Source: Ureibacillus endophyticus (GTDB lineage: Bacteria; Bacillota; Bacilli; Bacillales_A; Planococcaceae). Taken from it: 64,000 bases of DNA. The number at the start of each line of letters is the position of its first letter. Positions within the stretch are counted from its first letter, which is position 1. Below are positions 44,901-52,396 of this stretch, in pieces. Under the pieces are notes generated by a model that worked only from the letters and a program-made list of their open reading frames with translations, was not told where the DNA came from and ran no database searches. The stretch covers positions 1 through 64,000 of the forward strand of contig NZ_RBZN01000015.1 of assembly GCF_003628435.1 (NCBI RefSeq), written 5' to 3'. The position numbers were made by a program, and so were the translations under genes.

Positions 44901-46443
44901 ATAATTGCTTAAAGTAATTAAATAATGATTGTGGTCGATCAGATAATACAGCTAATGGTGTATCCGTACCCATCGAACCAATTGGATCTTTCCCACTACT
45001 TGCAATTGGAACAATATATTTATGAAGGTCTTCATATGTGTAACCAAACGTTTTTTGACGTAAAGTCAGTTGGTCTAATTTTTTTGGTGCTTCTTCAGTT
45101 TCTTCTAACGTTACTAAATTTTCTTCTAACCATTCTGCATAAGGCTCTGCAGCTGCCATTGTACTTTTTAGCTCTTCATCGGAAATAATTTTCCCTTGTT
45201 CTAAATCGATTAATAACATTCGACCTGGACTTAATCGTTCTTTATAAAGTACTTCTTCTTCTTCAATATCCACAACGCCCACTTCAGAAGAAAAAACGAT
45301 CATATCATCTTTTGTCACATAGTAACGGGCTGGTCGTAAGCCGTTTCGGTCTAAGATAGAACCAATTTGTTTACCATCTGTGAAACATACTGCAGTAGGA
45401 CCATCCCAAGGCTCCATTAAACTTGCATGATAGGAGTAAAATGCCTTTTTCTCTTTTGAAATGTGTGGATTCTCTGTCCATGGTTCTGGGATTAACATCA
45501 TTGCTGTATGCGCTGGTGTTCTACCTGCAAGAACAAAAAATTCAAAAGCATTATCTAACATAGATGAATCTGATCCTGAATGATCGATTATCGGCAATAA
45601 TTTTTGTAAATCTTCACCGAAAGCTTCTGAAACAAATTGTTGTTCACGAGCAGTCATCCAGTTAATGTTTCCGCGCAATGTATTGATTTCTCCGTTATGA
45701 ACAATGTAACGGTTTGGATGTGCTCTTTCCCAACTTGGGAATGTATTTGTCGAATATCGTGAGTGTACAATTGAAAAGGCAGAAATGAAGCTGTCATCTT
45801 GTAAATCAACGTAAAATTCACTAACTTCTTCCGGAGTTAATAAACCTTTAAATACCATTGTTTGACTAGACAAACTAGGACAATAGAATTTATAATTATT
45901 TTGTTTCGCCCAAAATTCTGCTTGTTTGCGGATTAAGTATAATTTTCGTTCAAAGTCTAAAGAATTTTCGATATTTTCATTCTTTTTAATAAAGACTTGA
46001 CGAACTACTGGTGCAGTAGATTTTGCAATATCACTTAGAAGTTTTTTATTCGTAGGTGCTGTTCTCCAGCCAATTAAAACTTGACCTTCACTTTCAATCA
46101 ATTCATTAATTCTTTGCTCAATGGCTTCTCTCTCTTCTACATTTTCAGAGAAAAAGAATTGACCTACTCCATAGTCCCCTTTTGCTGGTAGTTCTAGCTC
46201 CGGACATTTTAATCTAAAAAATGCATCTGGAATTTGAACCATCAAGCCGGCGCCATCACCTGTTTTACCATCGCCACCACGTCCAGCACGGTGTTCCAGG
46301 CGACATAACATTTCTAAACCATTTTTTACAATGTTATGTGAAGGGCGTCCCTTAATATTTGCGTAAAAACCAATTCCACAAGCATCATGTTCAAAACTTG
46401 GTGAATAAAGACCTTGTGCATCCGGTAGTTGGTGAAAACTCAT
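41920..46443 (-). CDS. gltA: Glutamate synthase large subunit
   Basis: 1507 residues. Class II glutamine amidotransferase domain with nucleophile C22 after a 21-residue propeptide (EHDACGIGF), central domain, FMN-binding synthase domain (GGRSNSGEGGE, GYDGGTGASP), the 3Fe-4S cysteines (CIMMRACHLDTCPVG) and the C-terminal beta-helix GXGXG domain. Makes two glutamates from glutamine and 2-oxoglutarate. Divergent from its activator gene gltC, 116 bp away. Confidence 0.96.
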   Translation of the reverse strand: MSFHQLPDAQGLYSPSFEHDACGIGFYANIKGRPSHNIVKNGLEMLCRLEHRAGRGGDGKTGDGAGLMVQIPDAFFRLKCPELELPAKGDYGVGQFFFSENVEEREAIEQRINELIESEGQVLIGWRTAPTNKKLLSDIAKSTAPVVRQVFIKKNENIENSLDFERKLYLIRKQAEFWAKQNNYKFYCPSLSSQTMVFKGLLTPEEVSEFYVDLQDDSFISAFSIVHSRYSTNTFPSWERAHPNRYIVHNGEINTLRGNINWMTAREQQFVSEAFGEDLQKLLPIIDHSGSDSSMLDNAFEFFVLAGRTPAHTAMMLIPEPWTENPHISKEKKAFYSYHASLMEPWDGPTAVCFTDGKQIGSILDRNGLRPARYYVTKDDMIVFSSEVGVVDIEEEEVLYKERLSPGRMLLIDLEQGKIISDEELKSTMAAAEPYAEWLEENLVTLEETEEAPKKLDQLTLRQKTFGYTYEDLHKYIVPIASSGKDPIGSMGTDTPLAVLSDRPQSLFNYFKQLFAQVTNPPIDSIREHIVTSTMTLLGAEGNLLHPNAENARRIFLETPILTNDELQQLVTLKNNHFKSTTLTLEFKQSLKDELDRLFKEAEAAIDQGVSLLILSDELQDISTPTIPVLLAVSGLHQHLIRVGKRTKVSLIVNSGEAREVHHFASLIGFGADAINPYLAYASVEEAIESGHITISYQDAVKKYRKGIAEGVVKVMSKMGISTVQSYRGAQIFEAVGISKDVIDQYFTGTASQIDGINLETIGEEAKRRHEAAFTQNSQYLESGSEHQWRANGEHHAFNPKTIHTLQTATRKNDYGIYRMYAEMANEERIGFLRNLFEFKTTNSIPLEEVESVDSIVKRFKTGAMSFGSISKEAHETLAIAMNRLGGRSNSGEGGEHSSRYEVDANGDNRNSAIKQIASGRFGVKSHYLVNAQELQIKMAQGAKPGEGGQLPGNKVYPWVAEVRGSTPGVGLISPPPHHDIYSIEDLAELIYDLKNANRHARISVKLVAKAGVGTIAAGVAKGGADVIVISGYDGGTGASPKTSIKHTGLPWELGLAEAHQTLMLNGLRERVTLETDGKLMTGKDVVMAALLGAEEFGFATAPLIVLGCIMMRACHLDTCPVGVATQNPELRAKFMGNADHIVNFMRFIAEEMREYMAKLGFRTVDEMVGRTDVLQVSDRAKSHWKASQLNLSSLLYQVEGVRTKQRPQDLQIEETFDLSVLLPKVENSIRDKERIELEYEIKNTDRVMGTIIGSEISKKYGEKGLKDETITLKFTGHAGQSFGAFAPRGLTLSCVGDVNDYFGKGLSGGKLVAIAPIKGEQEKNVIAGNVCLYGATSGTAYINGRAGDRFAVRNSGANIVVEGIGDHGCEYMTGGRVVILGDAGKNFAAGMSGGIAYVLPTDENEFKENCNTEMVEFEQLSDKSEIEAVRSMIIKHLEHTESSLALDILAKWDSFVPKFIKVVPTDYKVMLEKIEYHKFQGLEESEAAMQAFVDQTSGKELAITNR

Positions 46444-46480
46444 GTAAATCCCTCCAAAACTTCTTATTTATCTTATTTAC

Positions 46481-46510
46481 ATTCTACGTCTTTTGAAATA
46501 ATATAAACAA
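46481..46510 (-). promoter_or_regulatory. Candidate gltA promoter
   Basis: Minus strand: TTGTTT (46510-46505), 18-bp spacer, TAGAAT (46486-46481). A weak -35 is expected for an activator-dependent promoter. Confidence 0.45.
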
Positions 46511-46514
46511 TATA

Positions 46515-46536
46515 TAGATTGGATGGAATTAATCTA
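46515..46536. promoter_or_regulatory. Putative GltC operator
   Basis: TAGATT-N10-AATCTA is a perfect 6-bp dyad with LysR-type spacing, in the divergent gltC-gltA region just upstream of the gltA -35. Confidence 0.5.
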
Positions 46537-46559
46537 ATAAATAGATAAACGGGGTGAAA

Positions 46560-47477
46560 ATGTTGGAACTACGCCAATTGAGGTACTTTGTTGAGGTCGC
46601 AGAACGTGAACATATTTCAGAAGCAGCCGAACATCTCCATGTAGCACAGTCAGCAGTCAGTCGACAAATCGCAAACCTAGAGGAAGAGCTTGGTACTCCA
46701 CTTTTTGAGAGGATTGGACGTAATGTAAAATTAACACCTATAGGTAAGTTGTTTTTGGAACATTGTGTTACCGCACTGAAGGCAATTGATTTTGCAGCCA
46801 AACAAGTGGAAGAATATTTAGATCCTGCAAGAGGGACAATTAAAGTTGGTTTCCCTACAAGCTTAGCAAGTTACGTACTCCCAACCGTTATTTCAACCTT
46901 TAAAAAAGAATATCCAGACGTTTCATTTCATTTACGCCAAGGATCTTATCGATATTTAATTGATGCCGTAAAAAATCGCGATTTAAATTTAGCATTTTTA
47001 GGGCCTGTCCCGAATAAGGACGAGAGCATTAATACCATGATTCTCTTTAGCGAAAAGATTCATGCATTACTTCCTGCATCTCATCCGTTAACTGAAAAAG
47101 AAGTATTAAATTTAGCTGATTTACGGAAGGAAAATTTCGTGTTATTCCCTGAAGGTTATATTTTAAATAAAGTAGCAGTGGATGCATGTAAATCTGCAGG
47201 TTTTGTTCCGAACGTTACATCAGAAGGGGAAGATATGGATGCATTAAAAGGGCTAGTTGCAGCCGGAATTGGGATTACATTACTTCCGGAAAGTTCTTTA
47301 TCTGATATTACACCACGTCTAACAGTGAAAATGAAAATTGAAAATCCGTCTATCACGCGTACAGTCGGAGTGATTTATCCAACAAATCGAGAATTAGGAC
47401 CATCTGAAAAAGTATTCTTAGATTTCGTCAGCACCTTCTTCTCTCGGATCAATCAATTTAATGGCTACTCGGTTTAA
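46560..47477 (+). CDS. gltC: LysR-type regulator GltC
   Basis: 305 residues: N-terminal winged helix (ELRQLRYFVEVAEREHISEAA ... SRQIANLEEEL), then the two-lobed ligand domain. Strong match to Bacillus GltC, the activator of gltAB. Starts at ATG 46560 with GGGGTG upstream. Divergent from gltA. Confidence 0.93.
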   Translation: MLELRQLRYFVEVAEREHISEAAEHLHVAQSAVSRQIANLEEELGTPLFERIGRNVKLTPIGKLFLEHCVTALKAIDFAAKQVEEYLDPARGTIKVGFPTSLASYVLPTVISTFKKEYPDVSFHLRQGSYRYLIDAVKNRDLNLAFLGPVPNKDESINTMILFSEKIHALLPASHPLTEKEVLNLADLRKENFVLFPEGYILNKVAVDACKSAGFVPNVTSEGEDMDALKGLVAAGIGITLLPESSLSDITPRLTVKMKIENPSITRTVGVIYPTNRELGPSEKVFLDFVSTFFSRINQFNGYSV

Positions 47478-47492
47478 ACCGGGTAGTTTTTT
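47465..47492 (+). terminator. Terminator of gltC
   Basis: CTACTCGGTTT (47465-47475) with AAACCGGGTAG (47476-47486) then TTTTTT; overlaps the stop codon. Confidence 0.75.
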
Positions 47493-47528
47493 ATTTGGGG
47501 TTAATTCAGAATATAACACCCATTAAAA

Positions 47529-47565
47529 AGAGGGCTGTACAGATAGATTTTCTGTACAGCCCTCT
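47529..47565 (-). terminator. Terminator of metNIQ
   Basis: Perfect 15-bp stem AGAGGGCTGTACAGA (47529-47543) with TCTGTACAGCCCTCT (47551-47565); TTTTT follows on the minus strand. About 100 nt after metQ. Confidence 0.85.
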
Positions 47566-47590
47566 ACAGTATTGCTGAAAAGTATTGCTC

Positions 47591-47668
47591 CTGCGGTGAT
47601 CACATCAAGATGTCATCATCCTCGTCGCAAAGGTGTCGTCTCAAAATGTCTTTTCAGACGCCACCTTT
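47591..47668 (-). repeat. 78-bp intergenic element, copy 2
   Basis: Minus strand: begins AAAGGTGGCGTCTGAAA at the metQ stop codon and ends TGTGATCACCGCAG, matching the ends of the element at 25065-25140. Confidence 0.55.
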
Positions 47669-48539
47669 ATTCATTTACAGGTACTACTGCGCCGCCCCAC
47701 TCGTTAAGGATGAAGTTTTGGATTTCGTCAGTGCGTAATACTTCTACAAGACGTTTGATTGCTGCGTTGTCTTTATCTTCAGCACGAACAGCAATTACGT
47801 TTACGTATGGAGATTCAGATCCTTCGATAGCGATTGAATCTTCAACTGGGTTAATACCAGCGTCGATAGCGAAGTTAGAGTTAATAACTACTGCATCGCC
47901 TTCGCCTTCTTCATAATAAGTTACTAACATTTCTGGAGCAGAGTTAGCATCGATTTCTAAGTTTTTAGGATTTTCAACGATATCATCTACAGTTGCAGCT
48001 GTTTTATCGATACCGTCTTTTAATTTAATTAATCCTTGAGTTTCTAAAAGTGATAAAATACGACCTTGGTCAGAAACAGAGTTAGAAATAATGATTGTTG
48101 CGCCATCTGGAAGTTCATCTAAAGATTTATATTTTTGAGAATAGATACCGATTGGTTCAATATGAATTCCACCAGCATTTACAAAGTCATAACCTTTTTG
48201 TGCAATTTCAGTTTCTAAGTAAGGAATGTGTTGGAAATAGTTTGCATCTAATTCACCAGAATCTAAATCTTGGTTTGGCATTACATAGTCTTGGTATGGT
48301 TCGATTTCTAATTCGATACCTTCTTCAGCTAAAATTGGTTTAGCTTGTTCTAGAATAATATCATGTAAACCGTTAGAAGCCCCTACTTTTAACGTAACTT
48401 TTTCTGAATTTGTAGTTGTTTCTTCTGTACCTTCATCTGTTGCTTTACTTTCTGTAGCTTTTTCGTCTTCTTTAGAGCCACAAGCTGCTAACGCTAATAC
48501 GAATACTGCTAAGAATAAGAACGATAATAACTTCTTCAT
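47667..48539 (-). CDS. metQ: Methionine-binding lipoprotein
   Basis: 290 residues: lipoprotein signal with LAAC, acidic linker, then the NLPA fold (LKVGASNGLHDIILEQAKPIL, YQDYVMPNQDLDSGELDANYFQHIPYLE). Delivers methionine to MetNI. Third gene of metNIQ. Confidence 0.94.
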   Translation of the reverse strand: MKKLLSFLFLAVFVLALAACGSKEDEKATESKATDEGTEETTTNSEKVTLKVGASNGLHDIILEQAKPILAEEGIELEIEPYQDYVMPNQDLDSGELDANYFQHIPYLETEIAQKGYDFVNAGGIHIEPIGIYSQKYKSLDELPDGATIIISNSVSDQGRILSLLETQGLIKLKDGIDKTAATVDDIVENPKNLEIDANSAPEMLVTYYEEGEGDAVVINSNFAIDAGINPVEDSIAIEGSESPYVNVIAVRAEDKDNAAIKRLVEVLRTDEIQNFILNEWGGAVVPVNE

Positions 48540-48596
48540 CTTGTATTTCTCCTTTTTATTTTTCTTTATGTCAACGGATTCACCGTGAGCACCTAA

Positions 48597-49265
48597 TTAA
48601 CGCTTATCAGTTATTGAAGTAATCAAATCTCCAATAAACTGAATTACAAATACAATAATAAGAATGACAATTGTAGCCATAAGAGTTACATCATCACGGC
48701 TACGTTGGAAACCGTCGATAAACGCTAAGTTCCCTAATCCCCCAGCGCCGATAATACCTGCCATCGCTGTATAACCTACTAATGTAACAGCTGTAACAGT
48801 AATACCAGATAATAGTGCAGGCATTGATTCTGGGATAAGTACTTTCCATATGATAGTTGAAGTTTTTGCTCCCATTGATCGAGCAGCTTCAATTACACCT
48901 TTATCAATTTCACGTAAAGCAATTAAAACCATTCGTGCATAGAATGGCGCAGCACCGATAATTAATGCTGGTAATGCCGCATTTACTCCACGAATTGTCC
49001 CTAATAAAAATTTTGTGAACGGGATTAATAAAATAATCAACACAATAAATGGAATTGAACGGAAAATATTTACTAAAGAACCCGTAATAAAGTTCGCTAT
49101 TTTATTCGCCCAAATTTGGTGAGGACTCGTTAAAAATAAAAGAATCCCAATAGCTAAACCCAAAACAAACGTAGCTCCTGTAGAGATGACTGTCATGTAC
49201 AATGTGTCATATGTAGCTTCCCACAATTTGTCCCATCGTACATTCGGAAAGAATCCACTAAGCAT
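48597..49265 (-). CDS. metI: Methionine ABC importer permease
   Basis: 222 residues, five to six membrane helices, EAA loop EAARSMGAKTSTIIWKVLIPE. The ATG at 49265 is chosen because GGAGGTGA is 6 nt upstream. It overlaps the end of metN by 8 nt. Confidence 0.92.
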   Translation of the reverse strand: MLSGFFPNVRWDKLWEATYDTLYMTVISTGATFVLGLAIGILLFLTSPHQIWANKIANFITGSLVNIFRSIPFIVLIILLIPFTKFLLGTIRGVNAALPALIIGAAPFYARMVLIALREIDKGVIEAARSMGAKTSTIIWKVLIPESMPALLSGITVTAVTLVGYTAMAGIIGAGGLGNLAFIDGFQRSRDDVTLMATIVILIIVFVIQFIGDLITSITDKR

Positions 49266-50283
49266 GATCAATCACCTCCGTTTGTACTTCTTGCTGATCT
49301 AATAGCTCTAATGCTTGTTTCACTTTGGTAGAGTCTCCATCGATTTGAACTATTAATGTTCCATATGGGCCACCTGTCGTTTGTGAAATGTTTCCGTGAA
49401 CAATATTTACTTCTACGCCAAACTCTTTAATGAGCTGTGAAATAATCGGCTGTTCAGTTTTATTTCCGATAAACGTTAATTTTACAATCTTACCTGTAGG
49501 ATAGTTTGCTAAAATTTGTTCAATTGATTCTTTCGATTCCTTTGTTCCAGAAACTTGCATTACGAAGTTCTTCGTTATTTCTGCTTGTGGGTTTTGGAAC
49601 ACTCGTAGAACGTCTCCTTGTTCAACTACTTGTCCAGCTTCCATTACCGCAACACGGTTACAAATTTTCCGAATTACGTGCATTTCGTGGGTAATGAGAA
49701 CAATGGTTAAACCTAAACGTTTATTAATATCAAGCAATAGTTCTAAAATGGAATCAGTCGTTTCAGGATCTAGTGCACTTGTTGCTTCGTCACAAAGTAA
49801 TACTTCAGGATTGTTCGCTAATGCGCGGGCAATGCCTACACGTTGCTTTTGACCACCAGATAACTGAGAAGGATACGCATTTTCTCTTCCTGAAAGACCA
49901 ACTAGATCAATCAGTTCCTTCACACGTTTACTTCGCTCAGTTTTTGATACACCTGCAATTTCTAGCGGGAATGCGATATTCTCCGCGACTGTACGAGACC
50001 AAAGTAAGTTAAAATGTTGGAATATCATACTAATTTTTTGGCGAGCATTTCGCAGTTCGTTTCCTGATATAGAGGAAATTTGCTTACCATTGACTGTAAC
50101 TGTTCCGTTCGATGGTTTCTCAAGGCCATTAAGTAAGCGAATCATTGTACTTTTTCCAGCGCCACTATATCCGATAATTCCGAAAATTTCACCTTTATTA
50201 ATTGATAAATTTACATTTTTGACAGCAGTGATCTCACCATTTTTTGATTTGTATATTTTCGAGATGTCTTTTAATTCGATCAT
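49258..50283 (-). CDS. metN: Methionine ABC importer ATPase
   Basis: 341 residues: Walker A GYSGAGKST, signature LSGGQKQR, Walker B VLLCDEATSALD, and a C-terminal NIL (ACT-like) domain (about 265-341) that senses methionine. First gene of the operon, under S-box control. Confidence 0.94.
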   Translation of the reverse strand: MIELKDISKIYKSKNGEITAVKNVNLSINKGEIFGIIGYSGAGKSTMIRLLNGLEKPSNGTVTVNGKQISSISGNELRNARQKISMIFQHFNLLWSRTVAENIAFPLEIAGVSKTERSKRVKELIDLVGLSGRENAYPSQLSGGQKQRVGIARALANNPEVLLCDEATSALDPETTDSILELLLDINKRLGLTIVLITHEMHVIRKICNRVAVMEAGQVVEQGDVLRVFQNPQAEITKNFVMQVSGTKESKESIEQILANYPTGKIVKLTFIGNKTEQPIISQLIKEFGVEVNIVHGNISQTTGGPYGTLIVQIDGDSTKVKQALELLDQQEVQTEVIDHA

Positions 50284-50343
50284 AAAAATTCTCCTTTATT
50301 TCGCTGCCATAGACAATATGTAATTAGGTAATTATTACTAATA

Positions 50344-50376
50344 AAACCCCATCTACAAGATAAGTAGAAGGGGTTT
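50344..50376 (-). terminator. S-box expression-platform terminator
   Basis: AAACCCC-A-TCTAC (50344-50356) with GTAGA-A-GGGGTTT (50364-50376); TTTTATTAG follows on the minus strand. Confidence 0.82.
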
Positions 50377-50404
50377 CGCAATTTATTTAATATTTATACG
50401 AACC

Positions 50405-50514
50405 GTTCTCTCATCTTCCAAAGTATCCACTTCGCGTGACTTGGCACCTTTTCACTTTTGTGATGGTTGCCGGGCTTCATAGGGCACTTCCCTCCGCCGC
50501 TCTTTATAAGAGGT
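50405..50514 (-). ncRNA. SAM-I (S-box) riboswitch of metNIQ
   Basis: Minus strand shows the S-box core: CTCTTATAAAGAG at the start, GCGGAGGGA, GCCCTATGAAGCCCGGCAACC (50484-50464), an AAGTGAAAAGGTGCC arm and the closing GATGAGAGAA. High SAM favours the terminator downstream and stops methionine uptake genes. Confidence 0.93.
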
Positions 50515-50547
50515 ACGATATTCAATTAATGTAATACTTCTTGAGTA

Positions 50548-50576
50548 ACTTTATCATGATAGATTTATAAAGTCAA
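50548..50576 (-). promoter_or_regulatory. metNIQ promoter
   Basis: Minus strand: TTGACT (50576-50571), 17-bp spacer ending TGA, TAAAGT (50553-50548). About 30 nt before the aptamer. Confidence 0.55.
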
Positions 50577-50879
50577 CTAGATTTTCAACTTTTCATATAG
50601 AAATGGTACGGATTGGAAAGCGTAAATTTTTTCAACAAGTTTTCCATCGCGGTGTATAAGCAAACAAGGGACACTTTCTATTTTATAATCCATTGCAAGT
50701 TGCTCCATAAAGTTAATGTTCGCTTTACCAATTGGGGTGTTAGGCAATACTTCTTCAACAACCGATAACATCTTTGAAGCGACTGCACATGTCCCACACA
50801 TAGGAGTGTACAAATAAAAGGCTACAATTTCGTTTTCAGTTAGTTTTTGTTCCCATTGTTGTATCGTCCATTCATCCAT
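50577..50879 (-). CDS. yusE: Thioredoxin-like protein YusE
   Basis: 100 residues, thioredoxin fold with active site C28-G-T-C31 and a cis-Pro segment ESVPCLLIHRDG. Likely a cytosolic thiol-disulfide enzyme. The yusE-yusF-gcvH-yusI order matches B. subtilis. The stop codon adjoins the met promoter. Confidence 0.85.
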   Translation of the reverse strand: MDEWTIQQWEQKLTENEIVAFYLYTPMCGTCAVASKMLSVVEEVLPNTPIGKANINFMEQLAMDYKIESVPCLLIHRDGKLVEKIYAFQSVPFLYEKLKI

Positions 50880-50911
50880 AAAATCAACTCAATTTCTAAA
50901 TAATTTGTGAC

Positions 50912-50956
50912 AAAATAAAATTGCGACTTTTGCTCATAGTATGGGAAAAGTCGCAA
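50912..50956 (-). terminator. Terminator between yusF and yusE
   Basis: TTGCGACTTTT (50921-50931) with AAAAGTCGCAA (50946-50956); TTTATTTTG follows on the minus strand. The hairpin reaches to 33 nt before the yusE start. Confidence 0.75.
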
Positions 50957-50975
50957 ATTAATATTTCCTTTATTT

Positions 50976-51320
50976 TTAAGAAGATAGATATTGTTTATGA
51001 ACAGAAAAACTCGCCTCATTTAACAACTGTGCCAATACTTTTTTCGGAGCATTCGCAACCTCGATATATGTTCTTGGAATGAAAAGATGAACAGCTTCAG
51101 AATAAATTCTTTTTGTAAGCTTTCTCAACTTTTCTCCTGATTTATCTGCATCAAACAAAGTATAAAATCTACATTCTTCAAAAGGTTCAAGTAAATCTAA
51201 TAGCGCATCTTCACTAATTGTCCCATTCGTACATATAATTTGTACGTGTTCTGCAAAAATTGGCTCAATGTTTAATTTATCCGATCTACCCTCAACAATT
51301 ATACACTTTTCAACAATCAT
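50976..51320 (-). CDS. yusF: TOPRIM-domain protein YusF
   Basis: 114 residues forming a lone TOPRIM domain: E9 in IIVEGRSDK and the DADKSG motif near residue 58. Small TOPRIM proteins act on or bind nucleic acid; no role is proven. GGGGTGA precedes the ATG. Confidence 0.85.
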   Translation of the reverse strand: MIVEKCIIVEGRSDKLNIEPIFAEHVQIICTNGTISEDALLDLLEPFEECRFYTLFDADKSGEKLRKLTKRIYSEAVHLFIPRTYIEVANAPKKVLAQLLNEASFSVHKQYLSS

Positions 51321-51421
51321 TTGCTCACCCCACGATTTGTAAGTAAACTTGCTAAAAATGTGTGAAAAATATGCAAAGCATATCCAAAAAAGAAGGTGGT
51401 TATATTAGTATATTTTGTTGT

Positions 51422-51454
51422 AAAAAAAAACGCCAGTGCTAATCTGGCGTTTTT
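51422..51454 (-). terminator. Terminator of gcvH
   Basis: AAAAACGCCAG (51426-51436) with CTGGCGTTTTT (51444-51454); nine T on the minus strand. Confidence 0.85.
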
Positions 51455-51468
51455 AATATATTATATTC

Positions 51469-51852
51469 TTATTCAGCTTCAATTAATTCCTCATATTGCT
51501 CAGCTGTTAGTAAACTTTCTACTTCAGAGATATCTGTTGGTTCAACAACAATCATCCAAGCTTTTTCATATGGAGATTCATTTACAAATTCTGGGCTATC
51601 TTCTAGGTCAGCGTTAACTTCTACTACTTTACCAGAGATTGGCGCATATAGTTCAGAAACTGTTTTTACAGATTCTACACTACCGAATGGTTCGTTTGTT
51701 TGGATTTCGTCACCAACTTGTGGTAACTCAACGAATACGATGTCACCTAATTCAGATTGTGCGAAATGTGTAATTCCAACGCGTACTTTTCCATCTTCTA
51801 CTTTTACCCACTCATGTTCTTCTGAGTAACGTAATTCTTTTGGTGTGCTCAC
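51469..51852 (-). CDS. gcvH: Glycine cleavage H / lipoyl carrier protein
   Basis: 127 residues with the lipoyl lysine K63 in [11 protein letters not shown]. Besides glycine cleavage, GcvH in Bacillus is the first acceptor of octanoyl groups that LipA converts to lipoate. GTG start with GGAGGGG upstream. The other gcv genes are not in the window. Confidence 0.95.
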   Translation of the reverse strand: MSTPKELRYSEEHEWVKVEDGKVRVGITHFAQSELGDIVFVELPQVGDEIQTNEPFGSVESVKTVSELYAPISGKVVEVNADLEDSPEFVNESPYEKAWMIVVEPTDISEVESLLTAEQYEELIEAE

Positions 51853-51930
51853 AAAAACCCCTCCAAAACATATGTAATATGATTATAAGTTTGACATATT
51901 TCTACAGTAAAAACAAGTTAATAACTATTT

Positions 51931-52287
51931 TTATTTCCACGTATTTGTGAAATCTTCTTCTTTAAAGCCAAGTGTTATTTTTTCCCCATCTGTAACGATT
52001 GGGCGTTTAATTAACATACCATCAGAAGCCAAAAGTTCTAACTGTTCATCCTCTGTCATCGTACTTAATTTGTCCTTTAACCCTAATGTTTTATACTTCA
52101 TACCAGAAGTATTGAAAAATTTCTTTAATGGAAGACCACTTAATTCCCAAAACGATTTTAACTGTTCTTTTGTAGGTGTTTGTTCCACAATATGAATGTT
52201 TTCGTATTCAATTTGATGTTCATCTAACCATTTTGCTGCCTTTTTACAAGTTGTACAACGAGGGTACTGGAATAATTGAATTGTCAT
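51931..52287 (-). CDS. yusI: ArsC/Spx-family protein YusI
   Basis: 118 residues, thioredoxin-like ArsC fold with C11-T-T-C14 and the conserved RPIV segment. Related to both Spx and arsenate reductases; likely a redox protein. AAGGAG precedes the ATG. It sits between gcvH and fadE as in B. subtilis. Confidence 0.87.
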   Translation of the reverse strand: MTIQLFQYPRCTTCKKAAKWLDEHQIEYENIHIVEQTPTKEQLKSFWELSGLPLKKFFNTSGMKYKTLGLKDKLSTMTEDEQLELLASDGMLIKRPIVTDGEKITLGFKEEDFTNTWK

Positions 52288-52351
52288 GAAGAGTGCTCCT
52301 TAAAAGTTAATATTTAAACTTATTTTAACAAATATTTCACTCTTCTGATAA

Positions 52352-52387
52352 TAAAAAGAAGGAGGCATTTTTATTAAACACCTCCTC
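52352..52387 (-). terminator. Terminator of fadNAE
   Basis: GAAGGAGG (52358-52364 region) pairs with CCTCCTC (52381-52387); TTCTTTTTATT follows on the minus strand. Confidence 0.65.
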
Positions 52388-52396
52388 CCCTATTAT

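Noticed and set aside
42098-46443. Several plus-strand frames inside gltA
   Set aside because: Antisense shadows of a well-conserved enzyme.
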